Below are positions 1 through 10,246 of a stretch of DNA of 49,476 nt, piece by piece (position 1 is the stretch's first letter; each line of letters begins with the position of its first letter). This DNA comes from Phycisphaerales bacterium UBA5793 (GTDB taxonomy: Bacteria > Planctomycetota > Phycisphaerae > Phycisphaerales > UBA5793), in contig DIDT01000048.1 of the NCBI GenBank assembly GCA_002418285.1, positions 1-49,476 of the forward strand, written 5' to 3'. The position numbers and the translations under genes are program-made. Under the pieces are notes generated by a model. That model was not told where the DNA came from. It searched no databases and saw only the letters and a list, made by a program, of their open reading frames with translations.

Positions 1-495
1 GAGGTTTTGAAACAGCTTCTAGGTGCGCTTGGGGGATTCTGTGGCGTGATCGGTTCTTTCTCTCAGGGCTACTTTGCCGCCATGATGCCGGCGGGGCAGG
101 CCAACGTGATGGCGGGCATGGCGCAGTACATGCCGTACATGATCGCGTCGAACGTGCTCAATTTGGCGCTGGCGGTGACGTTGCTCGTCGGGGGTACGGG
201 TCTCACATCGCGTCGGCGCTGGGGTCGGCCGGTACTGCTGCACTGGTCGTGGCTGAAGATGATCGGTGTCCTTGTGGGCGCCGTTCTGGGCTACTACGTA
301 CAGCAGGCGCAGCTTCAAGCCATGCTCAACGATCCGAACGCAAGCGGCGCGCCGCCACAGATGGGGATGTTCATGCAAGTGGGGGCTGGCATCGGGCTGG
401 CCATCGGTATCGTGTGGGGTTGGACCCTGCCGATCTTCAATCTCATCTGGCTCAATCGTCAAGTGATTCGCGACGAGGCCAACTCGTGGTCCTGA
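1..495 (+). CDS. Small membrane protein, 5' end probably cut by window edge
   Basis: The frame is open to the first base of the window. A TTG at position 7 is the only start-like codon near the edge, and the GAGG at 1-4 is too close to it to act as a ribosome binding site, so I treat the gene as 5'-truncated. About 160 residues are visible. Hydrophobic stretches lie near residues 3-25, 42-62, 83-100 and 122-150, separated by short polar loops including an RRRWGR basic loop, so this is a polytopic inner-membrane protein. No enzymatic motif is seen. It ends 22 bases before the next gene and is probably cotranscribed with it. Function not recognised. Confidence 0.6.
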   Translation, partial: EVLKQLLGALGGFCGVIGSFSQGYFAAMMPAGQANVMAGMAQYMPYMIASNVLNLALAVTLLVGGTGLTSRRRWGRPVLLHWSWLKMIGVLVGAVLGYYVQQAQLQAMLNDPNASGAPPQMGMFMQVGAGIGLAIGIVWGWTLPIFNLIWLNRQVIRDEANSWS

Positions 496-517
496 CGCTC
501 CTGCGAGAGTTGAGTGC

Positions 518-2008
518 ATGAACTGCAAGACCTGCGACTACGCGCTGTGGAACCTTCGCACCCGGGTGTGTCCGGAATGCGGTTCGCCATTCAGCCCGGC
601 TGACTTCGAGTTCGCACCGACGAGCGTTCGGTTCTGCTGTCCGCACTGCAACCAGGAGTATTACGGCACGGACGCCAAGGGGCATCTGGTCCCGCCCGAG
701 TTTGAGTGTGTGACGTGCGGCCAGCACATCAGCATGGACGAGATGGTGGTGCTGCCGGCAGAGGGGCTGCGCGAGGCGGAGACGGCGCCTTTCGTGGTGC
801 CGTGGTTGCTGCGGGCGGATCTGGGGCGGTTGAAGGCATGGTTCAAGACGGTTGGTTGGGGCATGGGCCTGGCACCGCAGGTCGGAAAGGCCCTGCCATC
901 TCAGGCCGAGCCAAGGCAGGCGTTCACCTTTGCCGTCATCGTGATGTTCGTTGCGATGCTGCTGTCTTCCGGTTTGGTGATGTTCATGATCGGACTCAGC
1001 AGCCAGCGTAGTGGTGGAATCGGTCCGATTCTCATTGCCGGGGTGCTGGCTCTTGCAGGAGTTCTGATCTTTGCGGTGGTGCTGCTTGGGATCGTCGTCT
1101 TGCTTGGGCATGGGGTGTTGCGCGTCATGGGAGAAGGATCGGAAGGCATGGCGCGAAGCGCCGAAGCGATCTGCTACACCTGCGGACCGATGCTGATCTG
1201 TTCGATTCCCTGTCTCGGTTTCTACATTCTGCCACTGGGCTGGTTGTGGTGGATGATCAGCGCTTCGCTCGCGTTGGCCGAACGCCAGAGAGCCAGCGTT
1301 TGGAAAGCCGTGGTGGCGATGATGGTGCCGGGTGTTTTGCTGCCGGGTATTCCAATCGGGCTATTTGTGGCTTCGATTTTCATGGCGATCTCGACGGCTG
1401 GCGGCGCCGCATTCAGTTCGGGAGCGACAGCCACGTCTCTTGCTTCGCAGAGTGCGATGAGTTCACTGACGATGTCGTGGCGGATGCAGGCGATGCAGTC
1501 CATGGGACCGGTGACGGAGCACGCCAGCGCGTTCATGGGGAGTGGATTCGTGTATGGTGACATGTTCCTGAGCAGTGACACGGTTCTTACACCGGCGGAT
1601 GTACCGATCGGTCCGCTTACGCTGGCGGATTTTGCGGGTGGCCCCCGTTCACTCACTCCGGCGCAGGCAGCAGCTGTGAAGGAAGCGAGCGATGCGCTTC
1701 CCGTGAACACCATCGCGCATCGGATGGGGGACTACGTCTTCACGTACCACGGCGTGGACATCATGACGATGTCCGAACGGATGTGGGTCGTCATCGCCTG
1801 GCCAGTTCGAGCGCCTGAGGCACCTCTCGATGCGGACTACACCATCGTGGTGGCTCAGGCCAATTCGGAGACGCGTGAGATCACGGTCGGCAACTTCGCC
1901 GCTGCACTGGAACTTCAGAACGACTTGCGCGCCCGATACAACCTCGCACCGCTGCCGATGCCGGACACGGTGACGCAGGAGCAGCCGGCGGTTGCACCGG
2001 ACCAGTAG
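518..2008 (+). CDS. Zinc-ribbon membrane protein of unknown function
   Basis: A 496-residue protein. The N-terminus carries a Cys4 zinc ribbon (C3, C6, C18, C21; the second pair is CPEC) and a second Cys-rich segment (CCPHC near residues 40-44, CVTC near 65-68), so two zinc knuckles in about 70 residues. Four hydrophobic segments follow roughly at 137-160, 168-197, 225-252 and 260-292, a Yip1-like arrangement. The last 200 residues are polar and probably face one aqueous side. This layout of a cytoplasmic zinc ribbon joined to a membrane block is common in planctomycete proteins of unknown role. Start is the ATG at 518. It probably forms an operon with the upstream membrane protein. No function can be assigned. 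Confidence 0.8.
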   Translation: MNCKTCDYALWNLRTRVCPECGSPFSPADFEFAPTSVRFCCPHCNQEYYGTDAKGHLVPPEFECVTCGQHISMDEMVVLPAEGLREAETAPFVVPWLLRADLGRLKAWFKTVGWGMGLAPQVGKALPSQAEPRQAFTFAVIVMFVAMLLSSGLVMFMIGLSSQRSGGIGPILIAGVLALAGVLIFAVVLLGIVVLLGHGVLRVMGEGSEGMARSAEAICYTCGPMLICSIPCLGFYILPLGWLWWMISASLALAERQRASVWKAVVAMMVPGVLLPGIPIGLFVASIFMAISTAGGAAFSSGATATSLASQSAMSSLTMSWRMQAMQSMGPVTEHASAFMGSGFVYGDMFLSSDTVLTPADVPIGPLTLADFAGGPRSLTPAQAAAVKEASDALPVNTIAHRMGDYVFTYHGVDIMTMSERMWVVIAWPVRAPEAPLDADYTIVVAQANSETREITVGNFAAALELQNDLRARYNLAPLPMPDTVTQEQPAVAPDQ

Positions 2009-2014
2009 GTCGCA

Positions 2015-3865
2015 TCAGGTGGCGACGGTCCTGCCGGGCTTGGCGGCCCGGGTGACGCGGCGGCGTTCGGCCTCTCCCAGCAGTCGCTTGCGCATGCGGA
2101 TGCCATCAGGTGTGGCTTCGACGAGTTCATCATCCTCGATGAACTCAAGCGATGTCTCGAGCGTCATCTCGCGCGGGGGCTTGAGGACGACGAGCTTTTC
2201 AGCGCACGCAGCTCGCATGTTGGTTAGCTTCTTGAGACGGGAGACGTTGACCTCGATGTCGTTCTCGCGGTTGTGCTCGCCGACGATCTGTCCGGCGTAC
2301 ACCTGATCGCCGGGCTTGACGAAGAACATGCCGCGATCGGCAAGGTTCTCGATGGCGTAGGCGGTCACGCCGCCGGTGTCTGAGGAAATGAGCACGCCGT
2401 TCTGCCGGCCGGGGACGCTGCCGCGCAGGTGTTCGTACTCGTAGAAGTTGTGATGGATGATGGCGGTGCCGTTGGTGGCAGTGAGGATGCGCGAGCGCAC
2501 TCCGATGAGGCCGCGCGTGGGCACGGTAAACTCGAGGTAGGTGCGCTGAACGCCGGTCTCCATCTTGACGCACAGGCCGCGACGGCCGCCGAGCAGCTCC
2601 ATGACGGGGCCGACATGCTCGTTGGGAACGTCGACGACACAGAGTTCGATGGGTTCGGACTTCTTGCCGTTGATCTCGCGGTAGATGACTTTGGGTTTGC
2701 CGACGGCCAGTTCGTAGCCTTCGCGGCGCATGTTTTCGATGAGCACGCTGAGGTGGAGGATGCCGCGGCCGGAGACGTGAAACTCGTCGCCGCTGGCGCC
2801 GGGCTCGACGCGGAGCGCGACGTTGCGCTGCAGTTCCTTTTCAAGTCGGTCCCGCAGGTGGCGGCTGGTGACGTACTTGCCGCTGCGACCCATGAAGGGT
2901 GAATCGTTCACGCGGAAGGTCATGTGCAGCATCGGCTCATCGACACGGATCATCGGCAACGGCTTGGGATCGATAGGGTCGGCGATGGTGTTGCCGATGT
3001 CGACGGACTCAATGCCGACGATGGCGGCGATATCGCCCGCCAGGGCTTCATCGACCTTGCGGCGGCCGAGACCGTCAAAGACGAAGAGTTCGCCGATGCG
3101 CTCGTTGGTGCGGCGGCCGTCGCGGTGCAAGACGGCAACGGCCTGACCGGACCTGAGCGTGCCGGCGAAGATGCGGCCGATGCCGATGCGGCCGACGTAG
3201 TCGCTGTAGTCGAGCGTCGTGATGAGCATTTGAGCCGGCGCGTTCACGTTGACCACCGGCGGCGGGACATAGTCGTGAATGGCGTCGAACAACTCGAAGA
3301 TGTTGTCAGGGCGCTCATCAGGATCGCGCGAGGCCCATCCGTTTACGGCGGAGGCGTAGATGATGGGAAAGTCCAGCGCGTCATCATCGGCGCCGAGTTC
3401 GATGAACAGATCGAGAACCTCATCGACGACTTCGCTTGGGCGCGCTTCGTTGCGGTCCATCTTGTTGATGACCACGATGGGTCGGAGTTTGTACTCGAGC
3501 GCCTTGCGGAGGACGAAGGTCGTCTGCGGCATGGGGCCTTCGAAGGCGTCGACGAGCAGCAGGCAGCCGTCCGCCATCATCAGGACGCGTTCGACCTCGG
3601 CGCCGAAATCGGCGTGGCCGGGCGTATCGATGAGGTTGATCTTGGTACCCTTGTAGTCGATAGCGATGTTCTTGGCGAGGATCGTGATGCCTCGCTCGCG
3701 CTCGAGGTCATTGCTGTCGAGGATGCGCTCGCCGCGCAACTGCGAATCGCGGAACTGGCCACACTGGCGCAGCATCTGGTCGACAAGGGTGGTCTTGCCG
3801 TGGTCGACGTGGGCGATAATGGCAAGATTACGGATTTCGACGGTTTCAGCGGACACGGGCAGCAT
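2015..3865 (-). CDS. typA: Translational GTPase TypA/BipA
   Basis: TypA (BipA) is a ribosome-associated elongation-factor-like GTPase involved in ribosome assembly and stress adaptation. The 616-residue product has the G1 motif AHVDHGKTT just after the N-terminus, G3 DTPGHADF, G4 NKMDR, then EF-Tu-like domain 2, EF-G-like domains and the TypA-specific C-terminus. Length matches the family (about 605-620). The reading frame stays open about 109 codons further upstream, but that extension is unlike any TypA; the ATG at 3865 gives MLPVSAETVEIRNLAIIAHV, the usual distance from start to G1. The upstream run of C residues gives no good ribosome binding site. The stop lies 6 bases from the stop of the convergent gene at 518-2008. 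Confidence 0.95.
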   Translation of the reverse strand: MLPVSAETVEIRNLAIIAHVDHGKTTLVDQMLRQCGQFRDSQLRGERILDSNDLERERGITILAKNIAIDYKGTKINLIDTPGHADFGAEVERVLMMADGCLLLVDAFEGPMPQTTFVLRKALEYKLRPIVVINKMDRNEARPSEVVDEVLDLFIELGADDDALDFPIIYASAVNGWASRDPDERPDNIFELFDAIHDYVPPPVVNVNAPAQMLITTLDYSDYVGRIGIGRIFAGTLRSGQAVAVLHRDGRRTNERIGELFVFDGLGRRKVDEALAGDIAAIVGIESVDIGNTIADPIDPKPLPMIRVDEPMLHMTFRVNDSPFMGRSGKYVTSRHLRDRLEKELQRNVALRVEPGASGDEFHVSGRGILHLSVLIENMRREGYELAVGKPKVIYREINGKKSEPIELCVVDVPNEHVGPVMELLGGRRGLCVKMETGVQRTYLEFTVPTRGLIGVRSRILTATNGTAIIHHNFYEYEHLRGSVPGRQNGVLISSDTGGVTAYAIENLADRGMFFVKPGDQVYAGQIVGEHNRENDIEVNVSRLKKLTNMRAACAEKLVVLKPPREMTLETSLEFIEDDELVEATPDGIRMRKRLLGEAERRRVTRAAKPGRTVAT

Positions 3866-4024
3866 TCCGGAGGGGGGGGGTTGGAATGGTAAGTGTAGGG
3901 GGCATGCGCCCCCATCAGTGCCGGGTGTACCACTGATTCGCAAAGGGTGGCGCGTTATTATGACCGGCAGGTGTTTCACTTCGCCCGCCGTGCGGGGAAT
4001 CGCCTCCAAGAGCAGGGAGTTGAC

Positions 4025-5181
4025 ATGTTCAAGGGAATAGCGGGCGTAGCGGTGGCGCTGATCGGGCTTGGAATGTGCGGAATCGCCGAGCCGCCAACCG
4101 AAACGCACCGTGCACAGAGTGCGACGGTCGTCCAGTTTCCACGGCAGGCCGATCTCTGGGATGCGACGCTGGGGCCGGATGGGCGCGTTCACGTGGTCTA
4201 TTCCGTCAAGGCGGCGGCGGGGGTGAAGCGTGGCGCTTCAGACCTGTTCTATCTCGCTACCACGGATGCTCAATTGCATGCGTGGTCCGAGCCGTTTGTC
4301 GTGCCCGCGGGTGAACTGACGGTCACGGTCGGCGGGGAGCGCAAGGCGTGCATCGCCGTGCTGCCCGACGGGACGGTGCTCATCTCATGGCCGAGCGGGG
4401 GATTGATCGGAGCCGCCCGCACGACGGACGGCGGGCCCACGTGGATGGCTGTTTCGCCGCGCGATCCCAAAGCGCCGGGCCATGCCGACACCATGACCAT
4501 GTCCGACGGCCGCACGGGCCGCGTGGCCGTGGCATGGACAGATACGGCGTCGGTGGGTCGGGGTGATGACAAACTGGCTGCACCGGTGCACGTCGCGATT
4601 TCCGTGGATGGTGGTTTGACGTTTGCTCCGGCTGCATCAATCAACGATGATCTGCGCGGCGCTTGCGTGTGCTGCACGCCGGACGTGGCGTTTGATGACG
4701 CCGGCGATCTGTGGGTGGCGTATCGGGCGAGCGAGAGCAATGTTAAGGAGACGTGTGTGGCACGGGTGGCGCCTGACGGATCGATCAGCGGAGCCATCGC
4801 GAGCGACGACGAATGGCATCTGGTTGGGTGTCCCATGAACGGCCCCGAACTGGCCGTGAGCGGTGACGGGCAGACGGTCAGTGTGACCTGGACGCGCGGG
4901 GAGGCGATTCGCGGTGCAGTGAGTGGGGACGGGGGGCGTTCATTTGGCGAGGTGCGCGACATCGGACGCGGCCGCGTGCATAACGGCGCGGCAGCGGGCG
5001 ATCATCTGTGGACGATGTGGGAACGGAGTGGCAAGGTGGCGCTTTGTAATGCGATGGTCGACGCAGAGGCGGAGATGCTTCAGGTCAGCCCATTGTCGAT
5101 TTTGCTCGTCACGCGAGATGGGCGGGCATTGCTCGTGAGCGATTCGGAGTCGAGTGACGCTCCGCCGCAGGAGGCGCCGCA

Positions 5182-5188
<7 letters not shown>
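4025..5188 (+). CDS. Secreted sialidase-like beta-propeller (BNR/Asp-box type)
   Basis: A 387-residue protein starting at the ATG at 4025, behind AGGGAG. Residues 1-21 form a hydrophobic signal segment. The body has repeated Asp-box-like turns (DGGPTW near 135, DGGLTF near 195, DGGRSF near 302) and blades such as GRVHVVYS and DLWVAYRAS, which fits a six-bladed sialidase/BNR-repeat propeller. A Cys cluster (C214, C216, C217) and C269 in a GCPMNGPEL segment are as I recall them from a bacterial sialidase-like family. I see no complete set of arginine triad and Asp/Tyr residues that would prove sialidase activity, so substrate is unknown. Its stop overlaps the convergent mtnA end by 7 bases. Confidence 0.8.
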
Positions 5189-6227
<1,039 letters not shown>

Positions 6228-6231
<4 letters not shown>

Positions 6232-7238
6232 CGGTCCAGTGCGTGGCTGGCGTAGCCGTCCGGATGGCGTGAGAACCAGCCCCAGGCCGAATCGATGATG
6301 TCATCGATGCTGGTGACCTTGGCGGACCATCCCATCTCGCGCTTGATGCGGCTGGGGTCGGCAAAGAGTCGTGGCGGATCGCCGGGGCGGCGCGGCCCTT
6401 CGAGAATCTTTACTTTCTTGCCGGTGACGCGCTCGGTGGCGCTGATGATCTCGCGGACAGAGTACCCCTTGCCAATGCCGAGGTTGTAGACGAGTCGCTT
6501 ACCCGGGCTCAGCGCGTTCATGCACAGGATGTGCGCGTCGATGAGATCTTCGACGTGAACGTAGTCTCGAATGCAGGTGCCGTCTGGTGTGGGGTAATCG
6601 GTGCCGAAGATCTCGACGTGCGAGCGCAGACCCAGCGCAACCTGAAGGATGATGGGGATGAGATGCGTTTCCGGATTATGGGCTTCGCCGACCTCGTGCT
6701 CGCGATCCGAGCCGGCCACGTTGAAGTAGCGGAGGATGGCGCACGAAAAGTCGGGGTTGGCGCGGCCGTAGTCGATGAGCGTTCGTTCGATGAAGAACTT
6801 CGACCAGCCGTAGGGATTGATGGGTTGTTGCGGACAATCTTCATTGATGGGAATGTGTTCGCTGCTCGGCTCGCCGTAGGTGGCGCAGGTACTCGAGAAG
6901 ACGAATTTCTGAACGCCGACGACGCGCATGGCATGGAGCAGCTCCATGGCGTGTGCGGTGTTGTTGCGGTAGTAGCGCAGCGGATCATCCACGGATTCAC
7001 CCACGTAGGCGAGGGCGGCAAAGTGCATGACGCAATCAATGGCGTTGGAGCGCAGGATGCGGGCGATGTGGCGCCAATCGCAAAGTTCGTGAACGACGAG
7101 CGGCGTATCGCGGGCGACGGCAGCGCGGTATCCGCGGCTGAGGTTATCCACGACGACGACCTCGTGGCCAGCCCTGAGAAGATACTTGACGGCGTGCGAA
7201 CCGATGTACCCCGCCCCACCCGTGACCAGTACGTTCAT
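6228..7238 (-). CDS. galE: UDP-glucose 4-epimerase (GalE-type SDR)
   Basis: An extended short-chain dehydrogenase of 336 residues. The NAD-binding GGAGYIGSH motif lies at 7-15. The catalytic Ser/Thr is in FSSTCATYG at 114-122, and the YxxxK pair is Y143/K147 in NPYGWSKFF. The C-terminal substrate domain contains CIRDYVHVEDLIDAH, typical of GalE. It interconverts UDP-glucose and UDP-galactose, supplying galactose for surface polysaccharide. Its stop overlaps the start of mtnA (ATGA) although the two have no metabolic link. Epimerases acting on UDP-GlcNAc or uronic acids are alternatives; the RDYVHVEDL pattern and length favour GalE. Confidence 0.92.
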
Positions 7239-7331
7239 GCTTTCCTCCGTGGCCCGATTCCGGCTCCGTGGATCGCGTCGCCTCGCAGCGCCCTGTGCCG
7301 AGCTCGGACCCTGGCCAACCGCAGCACGGGA

Positions 7332-7979
7332 TCAGTTTAGCATCTTCACCGCGAGGAAGCCGCCGACGAGCAACATGGTGAACACGACGCACAGGAGGTT
7401 GAAGTAGCGATCGATGAACGGCAGCGCCTTGGGCCCGATGGCCCAGAAGACACCGGCTACTGCGAAGAAGCGGATCGTGCGGCCGATAAGACAGGCCAAC
7501 GCAAACACGAGCAGGTTCATCTTCGCAAAGCCGGCGGTGATCGTGAGCAATTTGAAGGGGATCGGGGTGAGCGCGGCGACAAAGACCCACAGGTTGCCGC
7601 GCACCGCGAACTCACCGGCGAGCCAGTCGATGCGATCCTGCGTGATGCCGGGAATGAGCAGCGCCAGGTCGAAGAGGCCGTAGCCGATGAGGTAGCCCAG
7701 AAACGCCCCGAGTACGCTGGCGACGGTGGTTACCAGGGCGAACCACATTGATTTTTTGCGGTTGCCAAGGCAGAGTGGGCCGAGCAACACGTCGGGGGGC
7801 ACCGGAAAAAAGCTCGACTCGGCGAAACTGAGTGCAAAGAGGGCCAGTGTCGAATGCCGGTGATGGGCAAAAGAGAGCACCCAGTCGTAGAGCCGACGGT
7901 GCAGGGCCCATCGTGGCACGTGGGTCAGCGCCATCGCCGCGGGCGCGGTAGTCGAAGAGCTGTGGGGCAATTCGGTCAT
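7332..7979 (-). CDS. YqaA-type VTT (DedA-like) membrane protein
   Basis: A 215-residue polytopic membrane protein. The segment ALSFAESSFFPVPPDVLLG matches the re-entrant signature of the YqaA/DedA (VTT, SNARE-associated) family, with the conserved acidic residue and PVPPD. Hydrophobic helices follow around residues 70-95, 120-150, 160-185 and 190-212. DedA relatives act in lipid scrambling or flippase-like transport at the inner membrane. An internal ATG at codon 16 is an alternative start, because the first 15 residues are polar and low-complexity. It lies 93 bases upstream of galE on the same strand and may or may not share its transcript. Confidence 0.85.
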   Translation of the reverse strand: MTELPHSSSTTAPAAMALTHVPRWALHRRLYDWVLSFAHHRHSTLALFALSFAESSFFPVPPDVLLGPLCLGNRKKSMWFALVTTVASVLGAFLGYLIGYGLFDLALLIPGITQDRIDWLAGEFAVRGNLWVFVAALTPIPFKLLTITAGFAKMNLLVFALACLIGRTIRFFAVAGVFWAIGPKALPFIDRYFNLLCVVFTMLLVGGFLAVKMLN

Positions 7980-8053
7980 GGCCGGATTCTATCGACTCGA
8001 TGGACGTTCATGCTTTGCCGTGCTCCGCGGAAAGAGAGTCGTATCATCCGCGG

Positions 8054-8689
8054 ATGCTGGATGAAGCCATAGATTCGCTTTCGTCGGTCATGATTCGGGG
8101 CGGCTGGGTCATGTGGCCACTGCTGCTGCTGAGCGTGGTTTCCGTGACGCTGTGCCTTGAGCGGGGGTGGTTCTGGACTCGCCTGCACAGCCCCGCTCAC
8201 CGCCGACAGTTCAACAAGCTCAGTGCCGCTCTGCGCACCGGGAACCGGCCCGAGGCGGAGCGACTCGCCAGCAAGTCGCGGCGCTCGGTGTATTCGCTGC
8301 TGGCAGCGCGACTGATGGCCGAGAAGGCGAGTGACGCCGTGGCGATCGAGTGCGTGGAGGAACTGCGACCGGTGGTCGAGCGATTCATGCCGACGCTTTC
8401 GACGATCATCACCGCGGCTCCGCTGCTGGGCATCCTCGGCACGGTCACGGGTCTGATCAGCAGTTTCGAACTGCTCGGCACATCGCACATGATCACCGAT
8501 CCTCGCGAGATTTCGGGTGGCATCGCCGAGGCGCTCATCTCGACAGCGGCAGGGTTGATCGTCGCGCTGATTACGCTTTTTCCCTACATGATCTTCAGGG
8601 GCCACGTTGAGCGGTCGTATCGTCGGATGGAATCCATCATTGCCGCTGCCCAACACAATGGAACGAGCGACCCGGCCCAGAAGCAGTAA
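8054..8689 (+). CDS. MotA/TolQ/ExbB proton channel family protein
   Basis: A 211-residue member of the MotA/TolQ/ExbB family, the proton-conducting partner that energises outer-membrane transport or envelope stability. After a first transmembrane helix (about 15-38, GWVMWPLLLLSVVSVTLCLERG) comes a cytoplasmic region. The signature APLLGILGTVTGLISSF at the second helix and GGIAEALISTAAGLIVALITLFPYM at the third are clear family hallmarks. I chose the ATG at 8054; a longer frame reaches 8000 but adds a non-conserved leader. No ExbD/TolR gene follows: the next gene, 15 bases on, encodes the TraB-like protein, so this is an orphan channel subunit. Confidence 0.9.
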   Translation: MLDEAIDSLSSVMIRGGWVMWPLLLLSVVSVTLCLERGWFWTRLHSPAHRRQFNKLSAALRTGNRPEAERLASKSRRSVYSLLAARLMAEKASDAVAIECVEELRPVVERFMPTLSTIITAAPLLGILGTVTGLISSFELLGTSHMITDPREISGGIAEALISTAAGLIVALITLFPYMIFRGHVERSYRRMESIIAAAQHNGTSDPAQKQ

Positions 8690-8704
8690 GCACGGAGCAG
8701 AGTG

Positions 8705-9979
8705 ATGTTGTTCAATTGCAGTCGGATCGCCGGTGGTCTTCTCGGCGCGCTGATCGGTCTCGGACTGGTTCAATCCGCGCCGGCGCAGAAGGCCGAGGCA
8801 TGGAGTGGTTCCGGGCCATACATGCGGGTTGTCGATGTGGATGATTCGCACATGCGGCTGGACATGGCGGTGCGGTTGTTCGTGCCGGCCAAGGGTGAAG
8901 GGCCGACCGTGGCGCTGGCGGGTGCGATGCACATTGCCGAGCCGAACTTCTATGCGCTGTTGCAACAATTTCTCGATTCGCAGGACCTGGTGCTTTTTGA
9001 GGGGGTCAAGCCGCGCGGTGTGGGCGGCCTCGAGGCGGTCAACGATGAGGTGCGCGTCCGGCGGACGGAGTCGGCGATCCGCTTTATGGCGATCGTCTTG
9101 TCGCGACGACACGCGAAGGGGACGCCGTATCCGGTGGCGTTGGACGACTTGGCGAGCGACATGGAAGCCACGTCGCCCGAGCACGCCGAGTGGGTGCGTT
9201 CGTCAATGGTTGACGCATGGGGACATCCGCTGGTCTACACGAGCAGCGAAGACGGATTCGATCTGCGCAGTCTCGGGGCGGATGGCCGAGAGGGTGGCGA
9301 GGGTGTCAACAAGGATCTCGCGTTTGCGGATCAATCGGCACTGACGGATGCGGAGACCGGCGATGATCCGGGACTGCAATCGCAGATGGCCAAGGCGCTC
9401 GGGCTGGCGTTCCAGCTCGAAGCCATGCACACCGACGGGCCGAGTTATCGCAATAGCGATCTGACGATCGATCAGGTGCAGGAGCGCGTGACTGCGGCGG
9501 GCGGCGACGCATCGACGCTGTTCAGGATTCTGGATGGCTCCTCATTTGCCGGCAAGGTGGCGCGGTTCATGCTCCGCATGATCGAAGGCAATCCGCGCAT
9601 GCAATCGATGATGAAGATCATGCTGATGGAGACGATGCGCGCCACGGACATCGAGAACCTCGCCCAGATGCAGGGCATGCCGGGTGGAATGGCTGAATTG
9701 ATGCACGTCATCGTCGTTGATCGGAACAAGGTGGTCATCGAGGATCTCCAGAGTGTGCTGGCCGGATCGGATGTGCCCGAGTCGATCGGGATTGTCTACG
9801 GCGCCGGGCACATGGGGGACATGGAAAGGCGGCTGGTGGAAGATTGCGGCTACCGCCATGTCGGGGGGTTCTGGTTGCAGGCGATTCTGGTCGATCTGAA
9901 GGAATCGGGCATGAGCCGATCGGATCTTGATCGGATGCGCCGGATGATGGAAATGATGCAGGGTGGAAGCCGGCGCTGA
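8705..9979 (+). CDS. TraB/GumN-like protein with inserted pseudopilin (GspG-like) domain
   Basis: A 424-residue exported protein (signal segment 8-28, cleavage near SAPAQ). It starts at the ATG at 8705 with GGAG seven bases upstream. Residues 65-101 (ALAGAMHIAEPNFY, then DLVLFEG) and 333-385 (IGIVYGAGHMGDMERRL, GAGH at 366-369) are the two conserved blocks of the TraB/GumN family, a presumed metalloprotease-like fold. Between them, residues about 119-205 read like the soluble domain of the type II secretion major pseudopilin GspG: GTPYPVALDDL, DAWGHPLVY, DGFDLRSLGADG and REGGEGVNKDL, the last matching the calcium-binding loop. Residues 210-330 are Met-rich and helical. Cotranscribed with the ExbB/TolQ-like gene. 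Biochemical role unknown. Confidence 0.8.
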   Translation: MLFNCSRIAGGLLGALIGLGLVQSAPAQKAEAWSGSGPYMRVVDVDDSHMRLDMAVRLFVPAKGEGPTVALAGAMHIAEPNFYALLQQFLDSQDLVLFEGVKPRGVGGLEAVNDEVRVRRTESAIRFMAIVLSRRHAKGTPYPVALDDLASDMEATSPEHAEWVRSSMVDAWGHPLVYTSSEDGFDLRSLGADGREGGEGVNKDLAFADQSALTDAETGDDPGLQSQMAKALGLAFQLEAMHTDGPSYRNSDLTIDQVQERVTAAGGDASTLFRILDGSSFAGKVARFMLRMIEGNPRMQSMMKIMLMETMRATDIENLAQMQGMPGGMAELMHVIVVDRNKVVIEDLQSVLAGSDVPESIGIVYGAGHMGDMERRLVEDCGYRHVGGFWLQAILVDLKESGMSRSDLDRMRRMMEMMQGGSRR

Positions 9980-10246
9980 CACGAACCGGTAATTGAATCC
10001 TCGAGCGGCTCGAATCCTTCCCGATTGGTGCAAGACGGGACGGCGCCGCCGACATTGAACCGTCGGAGGGTGGTCCCGCGCATCTTCACCGATTCGTGGG
10101 GGCGGGTCGCCCTCCACTGGCAATCCCGGGGCACAACCGAGTGAAGACGGGTGGCGCGCAGCGCGAGGCGGTCCGCTGCGCAGGATGTCACTCGCAATCG
10201 GGAGTCCTTCACCTTGCCGCACTATCGAGAGAAAGGCAACATTATC

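Noticed and set aside
2924..3892. 322-codon plus-strand frame over typA
   Set aside because: Shadow of TypA; Asp/Val/Gly-rich and no similarity.
7976..9184. 402-codon minus-strand frame over the ExbB/TraB pair
   Set aside because: Both plus-strand genes have recognisable domains and ribosome binding sites; the opposite product is Arg/His-rich.
10010..10060. Sequence on the minus strand resembling a tRNA 3' end (GATTCGAGCC)
   Set aside because: No cloverleaf could be built: no acceptor pairing, D arm or anticodon arm around it.
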